From assembly GCA_015064895.1 (NCBI GenBank), contig SVRI01000001.1, positions 300,043 to 364,042 on the forward strand: a stretch of 64,000 bases of DNA, in the 5' to 3' direction. The stretch comes from Oscillospiraceae bacterium. Lineage in GTDB: Bacteria; Bacillota; Clostridia; Oscillospirales; CAG-382. Position 1 is the first letter of the stretch, and the number at the start of each line of letters is the position of its first letter. Position numbers and translations under genes: made by a program. The notes beneath the pieces were generated by a model that was not told where the DNA came from, did not search any database, and was given only the letters and a program-made list of their open reading frames with translations. Shown one piece after another: positions 42,875-50,788 of this stretch.

Positions 42875-43801
42875 ATGATTTGCAATAACATCTTGGAGTT
42901 TATGGGAAACACCCCCATAATCCGACTTAACAATATAGCACCTAAGGACGGTGCCGAGATTCTCGTAAAGTTCGAGGGACTTAATGTGGGCGGCTCTATA
43001 AAAACGAGAACTGCTTATAATATGATACTTGATGCCGAAAGACGCGGTCTTTTACATAAGGATACGATAATCGTAGAACCTACCAGCGGAAATCAGGGCA
43101 TAGGTCTTGCGCTTGTTGGTGCAGTTAAAGGCTATAAAACAAAGATTATCATGCCCGATTCCGTAAGTGAAGAAAGAAGAAAGCTTGTAAACCACTACGG
43201 TGCCGAGGTGATTCTCATTCACGATGACGGAAATATCGGTGCATGCATTGAGGAATGTCTTGCAACAGCACTTCGTATGCGTGATGAGGACCCAAATGTG
43301 TTTGTTCCTCAGCAGTTTGAAAATCCTGCAAACGTGCAGATTCAGAGGGAAAGAACGGGCGTGGAAATACTCGAACAGGTAGGTCACGAAATCCACGGCT
43401 TCTGCTCAGGGATAGGTACCGGAGGAACCATTACGGGTATCGGCGAAACTCTCAAAGCTGCAAATCCCGATATGACCATATGGGCAGTTGAGCCCGAGAA
43501 TGCGGCAATCCTTTCGGGCGGTTCAATCGGCACACATATCCAGATGGGTATCGGCGACGGCATTGTTCCCGAAATACTCAATACCCGAATATATGATGAT
43601 ATTTGCATTATAAACGACGATGAAGCCATCCAGACGGCAAAGGACTTAGCAAGTAAGGAAGGTATCATGTGCGGGATTTCCAGCGGTACAAATGTTGCGG
43701 CGGCAATAAAGCTTGCCAAAAAGCTCGGAAAGGGTAAGACGGTAGTAACTGTTCTTCCCGATACAGCCGAAAGATATTTCTCAACACCGCTTTTTGAGTA
43801 A
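42875..43801 (+). CDS. cysK: Cysteine synthase (O-acetylserine sulfhydrylase)
   Basis: 308 residues, normal length. PLP fold type II with the lysine in NVGGSIKTRTAYNMI, the substrate loop EPTSGNQGIG, the phosphate loop SGIGTGGTITGIGE and the C-terminal GISSGTNVAAA. Makes cysteine from O-acetylserine and sulfide. The usual VKDR near the PLP lysine reads IKTR, a small change also seen in Clostridia homologues; some relatives use other substrates. Followed 17 bp later by a metallophosphoesterase gene. Confidence 0.92.
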   Translation: MICNNILEFMGNTPIIRLNNIAPKDGAEILVKFEGLNVGGSIKTRTAYNMILDAERRGLLHKDTIIVEPTSGNQGIGLALVGAVKGYKTKIIMPDSVSEERRKLVNHYGAEVILIHDDGNIGACIEECLATALRMRDEDPNVFVPQQFENPANVQIQRERTGVEILEQVGHEIHGFCSGIGTGGTITGIGETLKAANPDMTIWAVEPENAAILSGGSIGTHIQMGIGDGIVPEILNTRIYDDICIINDDEAIQTAKDLASKEGIMCGISSGTNVAAAIKLAKKLGKGKTVVTVLPDTAERYFSTPLFE

Positions 43802-43818
43802 TATAAAGGAGTAAGGTT

Positions 43819-44796
43819 ATGCTTACCATTAAAAAGAAAAAAGGTACTGACTTCAAAATTCTCAACATAACAGACACCCACCTTGTAACGGTTGACTGGG
43901 AAAACCCCGCTGTAAGAGATAACTTTGTTTCAACGGTTGATGAGCTTGTAAGGGCAACTTCCCCGGATTTAATTACAATGAGCGGTGATATTGCCTTTGC
44001 CGAATGGACAGGCTCCTATAAGTATTTCGGCGACCTTATGAATAAGTACGGTATCCCCTGGACCATGTGCTGGGGAAATCACGACCACCAGGCGGGTGAC
44101 GAACAGCTCGGAGTATACGAAAAACAGTTCCTGGGATACAGTAACTTTTTCTATGAACCCACGAGAGAGTTCGGTGTCGGAAGTAACGTTATAGCAATTG
44201 ATAACGGCGAGAGGGTAGTACACGGTCTTGTTATGATTGACAGCTTTGACCCGGCAAGTCCTACCGTTCCGGAAGACGACCCCGAAAAGGGAAAGAAGAT
44301 TCTTTGTCCTGAGCTTATAGAGTGGTATGAAGATAAGATAAATATGCTGAAAAAACTTGGCTGTAATGAATCGACGTTGATTACCCACGTTCCGATTTAC
44401 GAATATAAGCTTGCCATTGATGCGGCTTTGAAGAGCGAGTATAACCGTCAAGACATATCCTATGAGGACAGCTTTGACGAAAAGTACTGGAATGACGGAT
44501 ATAAGGACAGCTTCGGTGTCACACACGAGTCGGTATGCTACTCGGACTTGGCTACAGGTCTCTTTTCTTGCATGAAAAAGCTCGGCTCCACAAAAAATGT
44601 TCTTGTGGGACATGACCATATCAATAATTTCAGTATTAATTATGAGGGTATACGTCTTACATACAGCATGGCTTCGAGCAGTCACGGTCTCAAGAAAACA
44701 GTTGGCGGAACACTTCTCACTGTGGATGATGAGGGAAAGGTAAACCTTCGTCATGTTCCTGTAGATATTAAAATAATTGCAAGAGCAAGAATGTAA
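43819..44796 (+). CDS. Calcineurin-like metallophosphoesterase
   Basis: 325 residues without signal peptide. Two-metal site motifs in order: NITDTHL, MSGDIAF, CWGNHDHQ, ITHVPIYE and GHDHINNFS. The overall layout, with a variable region around 135-180 before the third His block, fits the YfcE/Icc-like or purple-acid-phosphatase-like branch acting on nucleotides or small phosphoesters. Shares the cysK promoter as far as I can see (17-bp gap, GGAG site). Substrate not predictable. Confidence 0.9.
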   Translation: MLTIKKKKGTDFKILNITDTHLVTVDWENPAVRDNFVSTVDELVRATSPDLITMSGDIAFAEWTGSYKYFGDLMNKYGIPWTMCWGNHDHQAGDEQLGVYEKQFLGYSNFFYEPTREFGVGSNVIAIDNGERVVHGLVMIDSFDPASPTVPEDDPEKGKKILCPELIEWYEDKINMLKKLGCNESTLITHVPIYEYKLAIDAALKSEYNRQDISYEDSFDEKYWNDGYKDSFGVTHESVCYSDLATGLFSCMKKLGSTKNVLVGHDHINNFSINYEGIRLTYSMASSSHGLKKTVGGTLLTVDDEGKVNLRHVPVDIKIIARARM

Positions 44797-44823
44797 AAAA
44801 CTCAAAAAAATCTCAAAAAACTA

Positions 44824-44852
44824 TTGCATAATACACATATATGTGTTAAAAT
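44824..44852 (+). promoter_or_regulatory. Promoter of the CofE-like/GMP synthase pair with palindromic spacer
   Basis: TTGCAT, 17 bp, TAAAAT. Fourteen of the 17 spacer bases (44833-44846) form the perfect palindrome ACACATATATGTGT, an obvious repressor site. Confidence 0.6.
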
Positions 44853-44905
44853 AATCGGTGGTTCAAAAATGGCGGACCAAATTTTATAGGATAGAGGGAA
44901 TTAAA

Positions 44906-46108
44906 GTGGCAAACAATGAAAGAAGAGTAGGCACAGTTTCAAGAGGTATTCGCTGCGGTATCATCCGTGAAGGCGACGACCTTGCAAAAATCGTTTCTGA
45001 TGCTGTTGTAGAAGCAGCAGAAATCGAAGGCTTTGAGCTTCGCGACAGAGACGTAATTTCCATCACAGAATCCATCGTTGCAAGAGCACAGGGCAACTAT
45101 GCGACAGTAGATGCTATCGCAAAGGATGTAAAGGCTAAGCTCGGCGGCGACACAATCGGTATTATTTTCCCGATTCTATCCAGAAACCGATTTGCCATTT
45201 GTCTTCGCGGTATGGCTAAAGCAGTAAAGAAGGTTGTTCTTATGCTCAGCTATCCTTCCGACGAAGTAGGAAACCAGCTTATTACTATGGATATGGTTGA
45301 TGAAGCAGGTCTCAATCCTTATACAGACGTTCTCACACTTGAAAAGTACAGAGAACTTTTCGGCTATGTAAAGCACGAATTCACAGGCGTTGACTATGTT
45401 GAATACTATTCCGACCTTATCAAAGAATGCGGTGCAGAGGTTGAAATTATTTTTGCAAACAACTGCAAGGCAATTCTTGACTACACAGATAAGGTTATCA
45501 ACTGTGACATTCATACAAGAGCACGTACAAAGAGAATTTTAAAGGCGGCAGGTGCAAAGGTTGTTTGCGGTCTTGACGATATTATGACATCCTCTGTTGA
45601 CGGCAGCGGCTATAACGAAAAGTACGGTCTTCTCGGTTCCAATAAATCAACAGAAGATAAAATCAAGCTTTTCCCCAAGGAATGTCGTGATCTTGTTCTT
45701 GACATTCAGAAGAGAGTGCTTGACAGAACAGGCAAGCACGTTGAAGTTATGGTATACGGCGACGGTGCCTTCAAGGATCCTCAGGGTAAAATCTGGGAGC
45801 TTGCAGACCCTGTTGTATCACCCGCATTCACAGACGGACTTGTAGGTACTCCTAATGAACTCAAGCTCAAGTACCTTGCAGATAACGACTTTAAGGATTT
45901 GTCGGGTGAAGAATTAAAGAAAGCAATTTCCGACAGTATCAAGGCAAAGGATGGCTCAAGTCTTGTAGGTAATATGGCTTCTCAGGGAACAACTCCCAGA
46001 CAGCTTACAGACCTTATCGGCTCACTCTGCGACTTAACAAGCGGCTCCGGCGACAAGGGTACACCTATCGTTCTTGTACAGGGTTATTTTGACAATTATA
46101 CAAACTGA
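44906..46108 (+). CDS. Coenzyme F420-0:L-glutamate ligase (CofE)-like protein
   Basis: 400 residues from GTG 44906 with AGAGGG eight bases upstream; the track start at 44858 lies in the promoter leader. CofE-like blocks: CGIIREGDDLAKIV, RDVISITESIVARAQGNY, FPILSRNRFAICLRGMA and VMVYGDGAFKDP. True CofE adds glutamates to F420 in archaea and actinobacteria; many Clostridia without F420 carry this longer homologue, whose substrate is unknown. It lies 20 bp before the GMP synthase gene and shares its promoter. Confidence 0.85.
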   Translation: MANNERRVGTVSRGIRCGIIREGDDLAKIVSDAVVEAAEIEGFELRDRDVISITESIVARAQGNYATVDAIAKDVKAKLGGDTIGIIFPILSRNRFAICLRGMAKAVKKVVLMLSYPSDEVGNQLITMDMVDEAGLNPYTDVLTLEKYRELFGYVKHEFTGVDYVEYYSDLIKECGAEVEIIFANNCKAILDYTDKVINCDIHTRARTKRILKAAGAKVVCGLDDIMTSSVDGSGYNEKYGLLGSNKSTEDKIKLFPKECRDLVLDIQKRVLDRTGKHVEVMVYGDGAFKDPQGKIWELADPVVSPAFTDGLVGTPNELKLKYLADNDFKDLSGEELKKAISDSIKAKDGSSLVGNMASQGTTPRQLTDLIGSLCDLTSGSGDKGTPIVLVQGYFDNYTN

Positions 46109-46128
46109 TTTTGACGGAGGAAAAGACT

Positions 46129-47130
46129 ATGCAAGGCAATGTAAGACCTGAAAATATGGCAAGAATTACAACAAAAGAACTGGCAGACAAATTTATCGCC
46201 GAGCAGATTGCCGACGTCAGAGCACAGGTGGGTGACAAGAAGGTTCTCCTTGCACTCTCGGGCGGTGTAGACTCTTCAGTTGTTGCAGCACTTCTTATAA
46301 AGGCTATCGGTAAGCAGCTTGTATGCGTACACGTAAACCACGGCCTTATGAGAAAGGACGAAAGCGAAAACGTAATCAAGGTATTCAAAGATGAACTTGA
46401 TGCTAATCTTATATATGTAGATGCAACAGACCGCTTCCTCGATCTTCTTGCGGGCGTATCCGACCCCGAAAGAAAGAGAAAGATTATCGGTGCTGAATTT
46501 ATCAATGTATTTGCAGATGAAGCAAGAAAGCTCGAAGATGTAGACTTCCTTGCACAGGGTACAATTTACCCCGACATTTTAGAGAGTGTAAAGGCAGCCG
46601 AAGGCAAGAAGGCTGTAAAGAGCCATCACAATGTAGGCGGACTTCCCGAAGATTTGAAGTTTGAGCTTGTAGAACCCATTAAGCTTCTCTTCAAGGACGA
46701 AGTAAGAGTTGTAGGCGAAGCTCTCGGTCTTCCTCATGCGATGGTTTACCGTCAGCCCTTCCCGGGTCCCGGTCTCGGCGTAAGATGCCTCGGTGCAATA
46801 ACACGCGACAGACTCGCAGCTCTCAGAGAAGCAGACGCAATTCTCAGAGAAGAATTCGATAAGTGCGGTCTTGCCGAAAAGGTATGGCAGTACTTCGTTG
46901 TAGTGCCCGACATCAAGAGTGTAGGCGTTAAGGACGAAAGCAGATACGAAGGCTGGCCTGCAATCATCAGAGCCGTAAACACTAAAGACGCAATGAGCGC
47001 AACTATAGAGGAAATTCCTTACAGCGTTCTTCATAAAATCACCGATAGAATTACCAAAGAGGTTGAGGGCGTAAACAGAGTTCTTATGGACTTGACTCCT
47101 AAGCCCGTTGGTACTATTGAGTGGGAATAA
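46129..47130 (+). CDS. guaA: GMP synthase ATP-pyrophosphatase and dimerisation domains only
   Basis: 333 residues from ATG 46129 with GGAGG eight bases upstream. P-loop LALSGGVDSSVVAALL, the long AQGTIYPDI and KSHHNVGGLP blocks, PFPGPGLGVRCLG and the C-terminal dimer domain ending in DLTPKPVGTIEWE are all typical GuaA. The N-terminal class-I glutaminase domain (about 190 residues) of usual bacterial GuaA is missing, and the region upstream codes for the CofE-like protein. So the enzyme either uses free ammonia or pairs with a separate glutaminase encoded elsewhere, as in archaeal GuaAa/GuaAb. Makes GMP from XMP. Confidence 0.93.
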   Translation: MQGNVRPENMARITTKELADKFIAEQIADVRAQVGDKKVLLALSGGVDSSVVAALLIKAIGKQLVCVHVNHGLMRKDESENVIKVFKDELDANLIYVDATDRFLDLLAGVSDPERKRKIIGAEFINVFADEARKLEDVDFLAQGTIYPDILESVKAAEGKKAVKSHHNVGGLPEDLKFELVEPIKLLFKDEVRVVGEALGLPHAMVYRQPFPGPGLGVRCLGAITRDRLAALREADAILREEFDKCGLAEKVWQYFVVVPDIKSVGVKDESRYEGWPAIIRAVNTKDAMSATIEEIPYSVLHKITDRITKEVEGVNRVLMDLTPKPVGTIEWE

Positions 47131-47234
47131 GCAACCTGTATAAAAAATCGATAAATTCCAATTTATCGCATTGATAACAAACGAAATCACGCCGCAAGGC
47201 TTGGTTATATATTTAATTTAAGGAGATTTGCTGT

Positions 47235-47305
47235 TTGAAGAAAAACAACACCTTGGATATTGTAGCATAGCCGGAGGCTGTGTAAAAATATCCGCACAAG
47301 CCTCC
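47235..47305 (+). other. Possible short leader ORF and hairpin between guaA and GNAT gene
   Basis: AAGGAG then TTG opens an 11-codon frame (MKKNNTLDIVA, stop at 47270). Directly after is a hairpin GGAGGCTGTG/GCACAAGCCTCC with one bulge (47273-47305), no T tract. Could be a translated leader with a pause hairpin or chance. Confidence 0.3.
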
Positions 47306-47343
47306 CAACATTGCAGTCAACAATTATCAGGAGGAGAAAAATA

Positions 47344-47970
47344 ATGAGCAAAAATGACTGTATTATTCGTTTAGAAAGAAAAGAAGACTACCCTGTGGTA
47401 GAAAATTTGATTCGTGAATCATTCTGGAATGTGTACCGCCCCGGATGCATGGAGCACTATCTCATAACACGGTTAAGGGAACATCCTGACTTTGTCAAGG
47501 AACTTGATTTTGTTATGGAAAAGGACGGCAAAATCATCGGTCAAAATGTGTTTGTAAAGGCAAATATAATAGCCGATAACGGTAGCGACATTCCAATTCT
47601 GACAATGGGACCGATTTGTATAACCCCTGAACTCAAAAGACAAGGTTATGGTAAAATTCTGCTTGATTATTCAACCCGGAAAGCAACTGAGCTTGGCTTT
47701 GGTGCAGTATGCTTTGAGGGCAATATCGACTTTTACGGCAAAAGCGGTTTTACCTATGCAAGTGAATTTGGACTCCGTTATCACGGACTGCCTGAAGATG
47801 CAGATGCATCATTCTTCCTATGTAAAGAGTTAATTCCCGGATATTTAAGCGGTATCACGGGAGAATACGGACCGCCAGAGGTATATCTTTTCCTAGAGGA
47901 AGAAGCAGAAGAATTTGACAAAAAATTCCCTTATAAAGAAAAATTAAAACTTCCGGGACAACTTTTTTAA
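47344..47970 (+). CDS. GNAT-family N-acetyltransferase
   Basis: 208 residues from ATG 47344, AGGAGG ten bases upstream. N-terminal IRLERKEDYPVVENLIRESFWNVY and acetyl-CoA loop ITPELKRQGYGKILLDY, then FEGNIDFYGKSGFTYASEFGLRYHG, place it in the GCN5-like group with a predicted small-molecule substrate (similar to YhbS-like proteins). Function otherwise unknown. Terminator follows. Confidence 0.9.
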   Translation: MSKNDCIIRLERKEDYPVVENLIRESFWNVYRPGCMEHYLITRLREHPDFVKELDFVMEKDGKIIGQNVFVKANIIADNGSDIPILTMGPICITPELKRQGYGKILLDYSTRKATELGFGAVCFEGNIDFYGKSGFTYASEFGLRYHGLPEDADASFFLCKELIPGYLSGITGEYGPPEVYLFLEEEAEEFDKKFPYKEKLKLPGQLF

Positions 47971-47980
47971 TAACGAATGG

Positions 47981-48012
47981 CGGCACTTCATTTGAGGTGC
48001 CGTTTGTTTTTA
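47981..48012 (+). terminator. Terminator of the GNAT gene
   Basis: CGGCAC/GTGCCG stem, loop of 10, then TTTGTTTTT. Confidence 0.75.
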
Positions 48013-48103
48013 TATATAATTGACAGAAATTTTCTAAAAAAGCAACACGCAAAAAGGAGAAATTATGATAAAACATTGACATTGTTCTATTCTTGACTTT
48101 TTC

Positions 48104-48210
48104 CTCTATCTCTTCTCTTTCTTTTCAGAAGAAAAGGAGAAGAAAAGGAGTAGGAGAAAAATGGGAGAAAAAAGAAAGGTTAAGGGAATAGGAGAGAGAA
48201 AAAATATTTG
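48104..48210. other. Polypyrimidine/polypurine tract
   Basis: About 20 bases of C/T then about 85 almost purely A/G bases. The junction is an imperfect inverted repeat (TCTTCTC-TTTC-TTTTC / GAAAAG-GAGAAGA). An ATG at about 48161 opens only 26 codons; I do not call it. The 596-bp gap at 47971-48566 holds this tract and the tandem terminators below. Confidence 0.5.
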
Positions 48211-48275
48211 CCCTTTTGGGAAAGTTTTTATTGTCCTATGACACCATTTATTAAAGAAAATATAGTAAACAGTTC

Positions 48276-48308
48276 AGACCCTGTTCGTTTCGAACAAGGT
48301 CTTTTTTT
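48276..48308 (+). terminator. Terminator hairpin without an upstream gene
   Basis: AGACC-TGTTCG/CGAACA-GGTCT stem with small bulges, then TTTTTTT. Confidence 0.8.
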
Positions 48309-48317
48309 ATACAATAA

Positions 48318-48356
48318 GAACGGTAACTTTGATACAAAGTTACCGTTCATTTTTTA
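48318..48356 (+). terminator. Second terminator hairpin without an upstream gene
   Basis: Perfect 14-bp stem GAACGGTAACTTTG/CAAAGTTACCGTTC, ATA loop, then ATTTTTT. Confidence 0.85.
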
Positions 48357-48491
48357 TACCGAAAACGCCTATATACAAGGGTTTCCCAAAATAAGAAAAG
48401 TTGCTTTGTTCTTCAATGTTTGAAATTTTGTAATGAAATTATCTCTTTTTTACTTTCCAAATATTGACTCAGAAACTTTTCTCTAAAAAAC

Positions 48492-48538
48492 AAATGCACC
48501 GCTTTTGATTTGAAATTTCGTTGAAGCGGTGCATTTTT
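48492..48538. terminator. Bidirectional terminator, repeat family shared with 60228
   Basis: AAATGCACCGCTT/AAGCGGTGCATTT stem with T tracts on both strands. It can end the truncated esterase gene on the minus strand. With flanks (48472-48547) it is similar to 60209-60286. Confidence 0.8.
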
Positions 48539-48566
48539 GTTTATTACATTGTACTTTTCCTGGTTT

Positions 48567-48911
48567 TTATTCTTTTTCCAATGTGAATACATCCTTGACA
48601 GGAGGTATATACGAGTGTGTTCTTCCTTGGATAAAGTCAATCTTTTTCGGAGACTTTACATTGTTGTAAAGCGCCGTAATACCCGAAGGCGGACAGGTGT
48701 AGTCACCGAGACCTGCTTCTATGTAAACGGGACACTTGAGATGCTTTGCGGCGATCGCAGTATCAAAATAACGAAGTCCGTTGTCAGGCTCGGGTCTCCA
48801 GCCTCTGATTCTCTTTTCTTTTTCTATGGCAAATAAATCGCAGAACCAAGGAACAATCAACTCGCACTTTGAATTTGCAGCATAGTCCGTGTGCACTGCA
48901 ATAAATGTCAC
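48567..48911 (-). pseudogene. C-terminal fragment of an acetylxylan esterase (AXE1/CE7-like)
   Basis: About 110 residues match only the C-terminal third of CE7/AXE1-type esterases: GLRYFDTAIAAKHLKCPVYI, AGLGDYTCPPSGI (catalytic Asp region), SPKKIDFIQG and RTHSY (catalytic His). The nucleophile Ser domain is absent; full members are about 320 residues. The frame ends upstream where the opposite-strand fragment begins. No ribosome site or promoter serves it, so it is a remnant. Confidence 0.75.
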
Positions 48912-49173
48912 TCTTGACGAAAAAGATGCGGGTTTGATTGTTTTATCTCCTTACTGCATTACTGTAAAAAACATTGAAAAAGGAAAACATACATTAAAGC
49001 TTACACTGTATGGCAGCAGATATAACACCTTTGGTCCTTTACACGATGCTACTAAAACCGGTTATGCCGGGCCCTACTCATGGAGAAAATCGGGCGATGA
49101 TTTCAGCTATGATTATGTAAATCTTCACCCATACGGAATTATGTCAGCACCTGAATTTTTTTCACAAGAGTAG
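48889..49173 (+). pseudogene. C-terminal fragment of a glycoside hydrolase-like protein
   Basis: About 80 residues with a beta-sandwich ending: LIVLSPYCITVKNIEKGKH, LKLTLYGSRYNTFGPLH, PYSWRKSGDDFSYDY and a closing YGIMSAP. This combination closes many large glycosidase-type proteins (rhamnosidase- and GH2-like beta-sandwich C-termini). The catalytic part is missing, there is no ribosome site, and it abuts the truncated esterase in opposite orientation. The exact family is uncertain. Confidence 0.6.
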
Positions 49174-49233
49174 ATTAATGAGAACATACATCTGTTAATA
49201 CTTTTGAAAAAGCTGGTGTTTTTCTATAAAAGT

Positions 49234-49262
49234 GAGGGGGTCAAATTTTTGACCCCCTCTGG
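49234..49262. terminator. Strong palindromic terminator
   Basis: GAGGGGGTCAAA/TTTGACCCCCTC stem after the glycosidase fragment; only a weak T tract. The 348-bp gap at 49174-49521 also holds the GTTTTATTGT repeats (49329-49382) and the terminator at 49483. Confidence 0.7.
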
Positions 49263-49328
49263 AAATTATTCTTTTATGGGGTCAATGTATTATTTTCTTC
49301 CATCACTTACAAATAAGAACGTACACCC

Positions 49329-49382
49329 GTTTTATTGTGACTGAAAAAGGTTTTATTGCGTTTTACTGTGTTTTATTGTGAC
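49329..49382. repeat. Short imperfect repeat GTTTTATTGTGAC
   Basis: GTTTTATTGTGAC occurs at both ends with GTTTTATTGC and GTTTTACTGT between them, a roughly 10-bp period. Confidence 0.5.
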
Positions 49383-49482
49383 CCAAGACGTGACTCTCAT
49401 TTACAACTACATAAATACCATAATAGAAAATGAAAATGAAATTGGTCTTCCCGGTAACGACTTGTATGAATAATTAAAATAG

Positions 49483-49515
49483 CCTCCCTTGCTCGTATAG
49501 AGCAGGGGAGGTTTT
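49483..49515. terminator. Terminator of the AraC gene, repeat family shared with 60094
   Basis: CCTCCCTTGCTC/GAGCAGGGGAGG stem; A/T tracts on both sides, so it works for the minus-strand AraC gene and possibly both ways. Confidence 0.8.
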
Positions 49516-49521
49516 GCTATA

Positions 49522-50535
49522 TTACTGCAATTTTTTTGCATTGTTGTTTCTGAACTTACCCACATGAGGATTAAACTTTCTGTATTGAGCGGGGGTAATG
49601 TGTCTGTGTTTTTTGAAGGCCTTTGAAAAGCTGTCGCGGTTTTTAAAGCCAAGCTCTTGTGCAATTCTGCTTATCGGCATACGTGTGTTGAGAAGCATAA
49701 TCTTTGCACGGCGTACACGTTCGGTTGCAACGAGATATGTAAAAGAAGCACCTGTTGTTTCTTTGAGCAGGCGGTGGATGTGGGTTCTTGAAAATCCGAA
49801 ACGCTCTGATAACTCTTCAAGTGTAACTGTACTGCAGTTGCTGTTGATGTATCTTACAATTCTTTGCGCAACATCGCTTTTATCCGATTCCTCAGAAGTA
49901 TAAAGGTGCTCACGCCGTTCTTGCTTTGCAAGCATTATAAGACAGGAAGAAAACAGATTTTCAAAATATAAATTGTCAAAAAGTCCCGTGCTTCTGTATA
50001 CGGTTCTGTGAATATCAAGCATTTTTGACAGTGTTTTTTCATATTTTTCATTGTCTAAGCATGAAAACACAGTGAAAATACTGTCACTGCAAAGATTTGA
50101 AATGTAGTTGTTCGGGTCATTTGTTGACAACACTTTGGATAGGTTACAAAACCAATCATCCTTAATGAAAAATGAGGCATACTTTGTGTCGGGAAGAACG
50201 TGAAAACAATGAGTTACAGACGGCGACATAATTATTGTGTCACCTTTTTCTATAATATAACTGCAGTCAGACATAACCTCAATTACTGCACCTTCAAGTA
50301 CATGTGTAAATTCATAAAAATTGTGATTATGGTAGTCTGTATCGGAAATGCCCATATAATTGTGCTGAATATTTCTCAAATTGTCATGAGCCCAGCTTTC
50401 AAAAAGAACAGTTCTTGATGCTTTATTATTGTATTCCGTGTTTATGACATCGGTAATTCTTTGTATTTCATCGTAAACTTCATTACCGTATTTATTGGTA
50501 ACGGTCTGTTTGTTTTTTTCGCTGACAGCTATCAT
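49522..50535 (-). CDS. AraC-family transcriptional regulator with cupin domain
   Basis: 337 residues, the longest of the four AraC proteins here. N-terminal cupin (DYHNHNFYEFTHVLEGAV, KGDTIIMSPSVTHCFHV), a middle helical region, and the C-terminal double helix-turn-helix (SRTHIHRLLKETTGA; LGFKNRDSFSKAFKKHRHITPAQYRKF). GGAAGTGAG site. It faces the large secreted protein genes at 50789-60079 across 253 bp with an inverted repeat next to their promoter, so it is probably their activator. Confidence 0.92.
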   Translation of the reverse strand: MIAVSEKNKQTVTNKYGNEVYDEIQRITDVINTEYNNKASRTVLFESWAHDNLRNIQHNYMGISDTDYHNHNFYEFTHVLEGAVIEVMSDCSYIIEKGDTIIMSPSVTHCFHVLPDTKYASFFIKDDWFCNLSKVLSTNDPNNYISNLCSDSIFTVFSCLDNEKYEKTLSKMLDIHRTVYRSTGLFDNLYFENLFSSCLIMLAKQERREHLYTSEESDKSDVAQRIVRYINSNCSTVTLEELSERFGFSRTHIHRLLKETTGASFTYLVATERVRRAKIMLLNTRMPISRIAQELGFKNRDSFSKAFKKHRHITPAQYRKFNPHVGKFRNNNAKKLQ

Positions 50536-50607
50536 TTTCTCACTTCCTTACCCGATTTAATAATAAAACAATATCATTTCCATGTTGTTTCGATTATGTA
50601 ACATTTC

Positions 50608-50641
50608 GACTTATATTTGTCTATTTATGCAAAAATAAGTC
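50608..50641. promoter_or_regulatory. Inverted repeat, candidate AraC operator
   Basis: GACTTATATTTG and CAAAAATAAGTC, 12-bp arms with one mismatch and a 10-bp spacer, ending one base before the -35 of the secreted-protein operon. Confidence 0.55.
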
Positions 50642-50642
50642 A

Positions 50643-50671
50643 TTGTGCATGCATTTTCAGAGTGATATACT
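50643..50671 (+). promoter_or_regulatory. Promoter of the secreted-protein/alkaline-phosphatase operon
   Basis: Weak TTGTGC -35, 17 bp, TATACT with an extended TGA before it: a poor -35 next to an operator fits an activator-dependent promoter. Confidence 0.6.
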
Positions 50672-50788
50672 ACATCTGTAATGACATGGTAATATTGCAT
50701 AAGTTTTTATTTTTGGCTCGTATAAGCTTTGTGCAATAGACTGCCGTAATCCCAATTCTTGACACATTTTGAAAGGAGTAAGATTTTT

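Noticed and set aside
43969-44805. 278-codon minus-strand ORF over the metallophosphoesterase
   Set aside because: Antisense shadow; the plus frame has all metal motifs.
44858-44906. Upstream start for the CofE-like gene
   Set aside because: It would begin just after the -10 element; GTG 44906 has the ribosome site.
48161-48241. 26-codon ORF in the polypurine tract
   Set aside because: Low-complexity Lys/Glu/Gly composition; the ribosome-site-like AGGAG is simply part of the purine tract.
48413-48836. 75- and 99-codon ORFs around the 48.5 kb terminator
   Set aside because: They cross a terminator hairpin and show no coding character.
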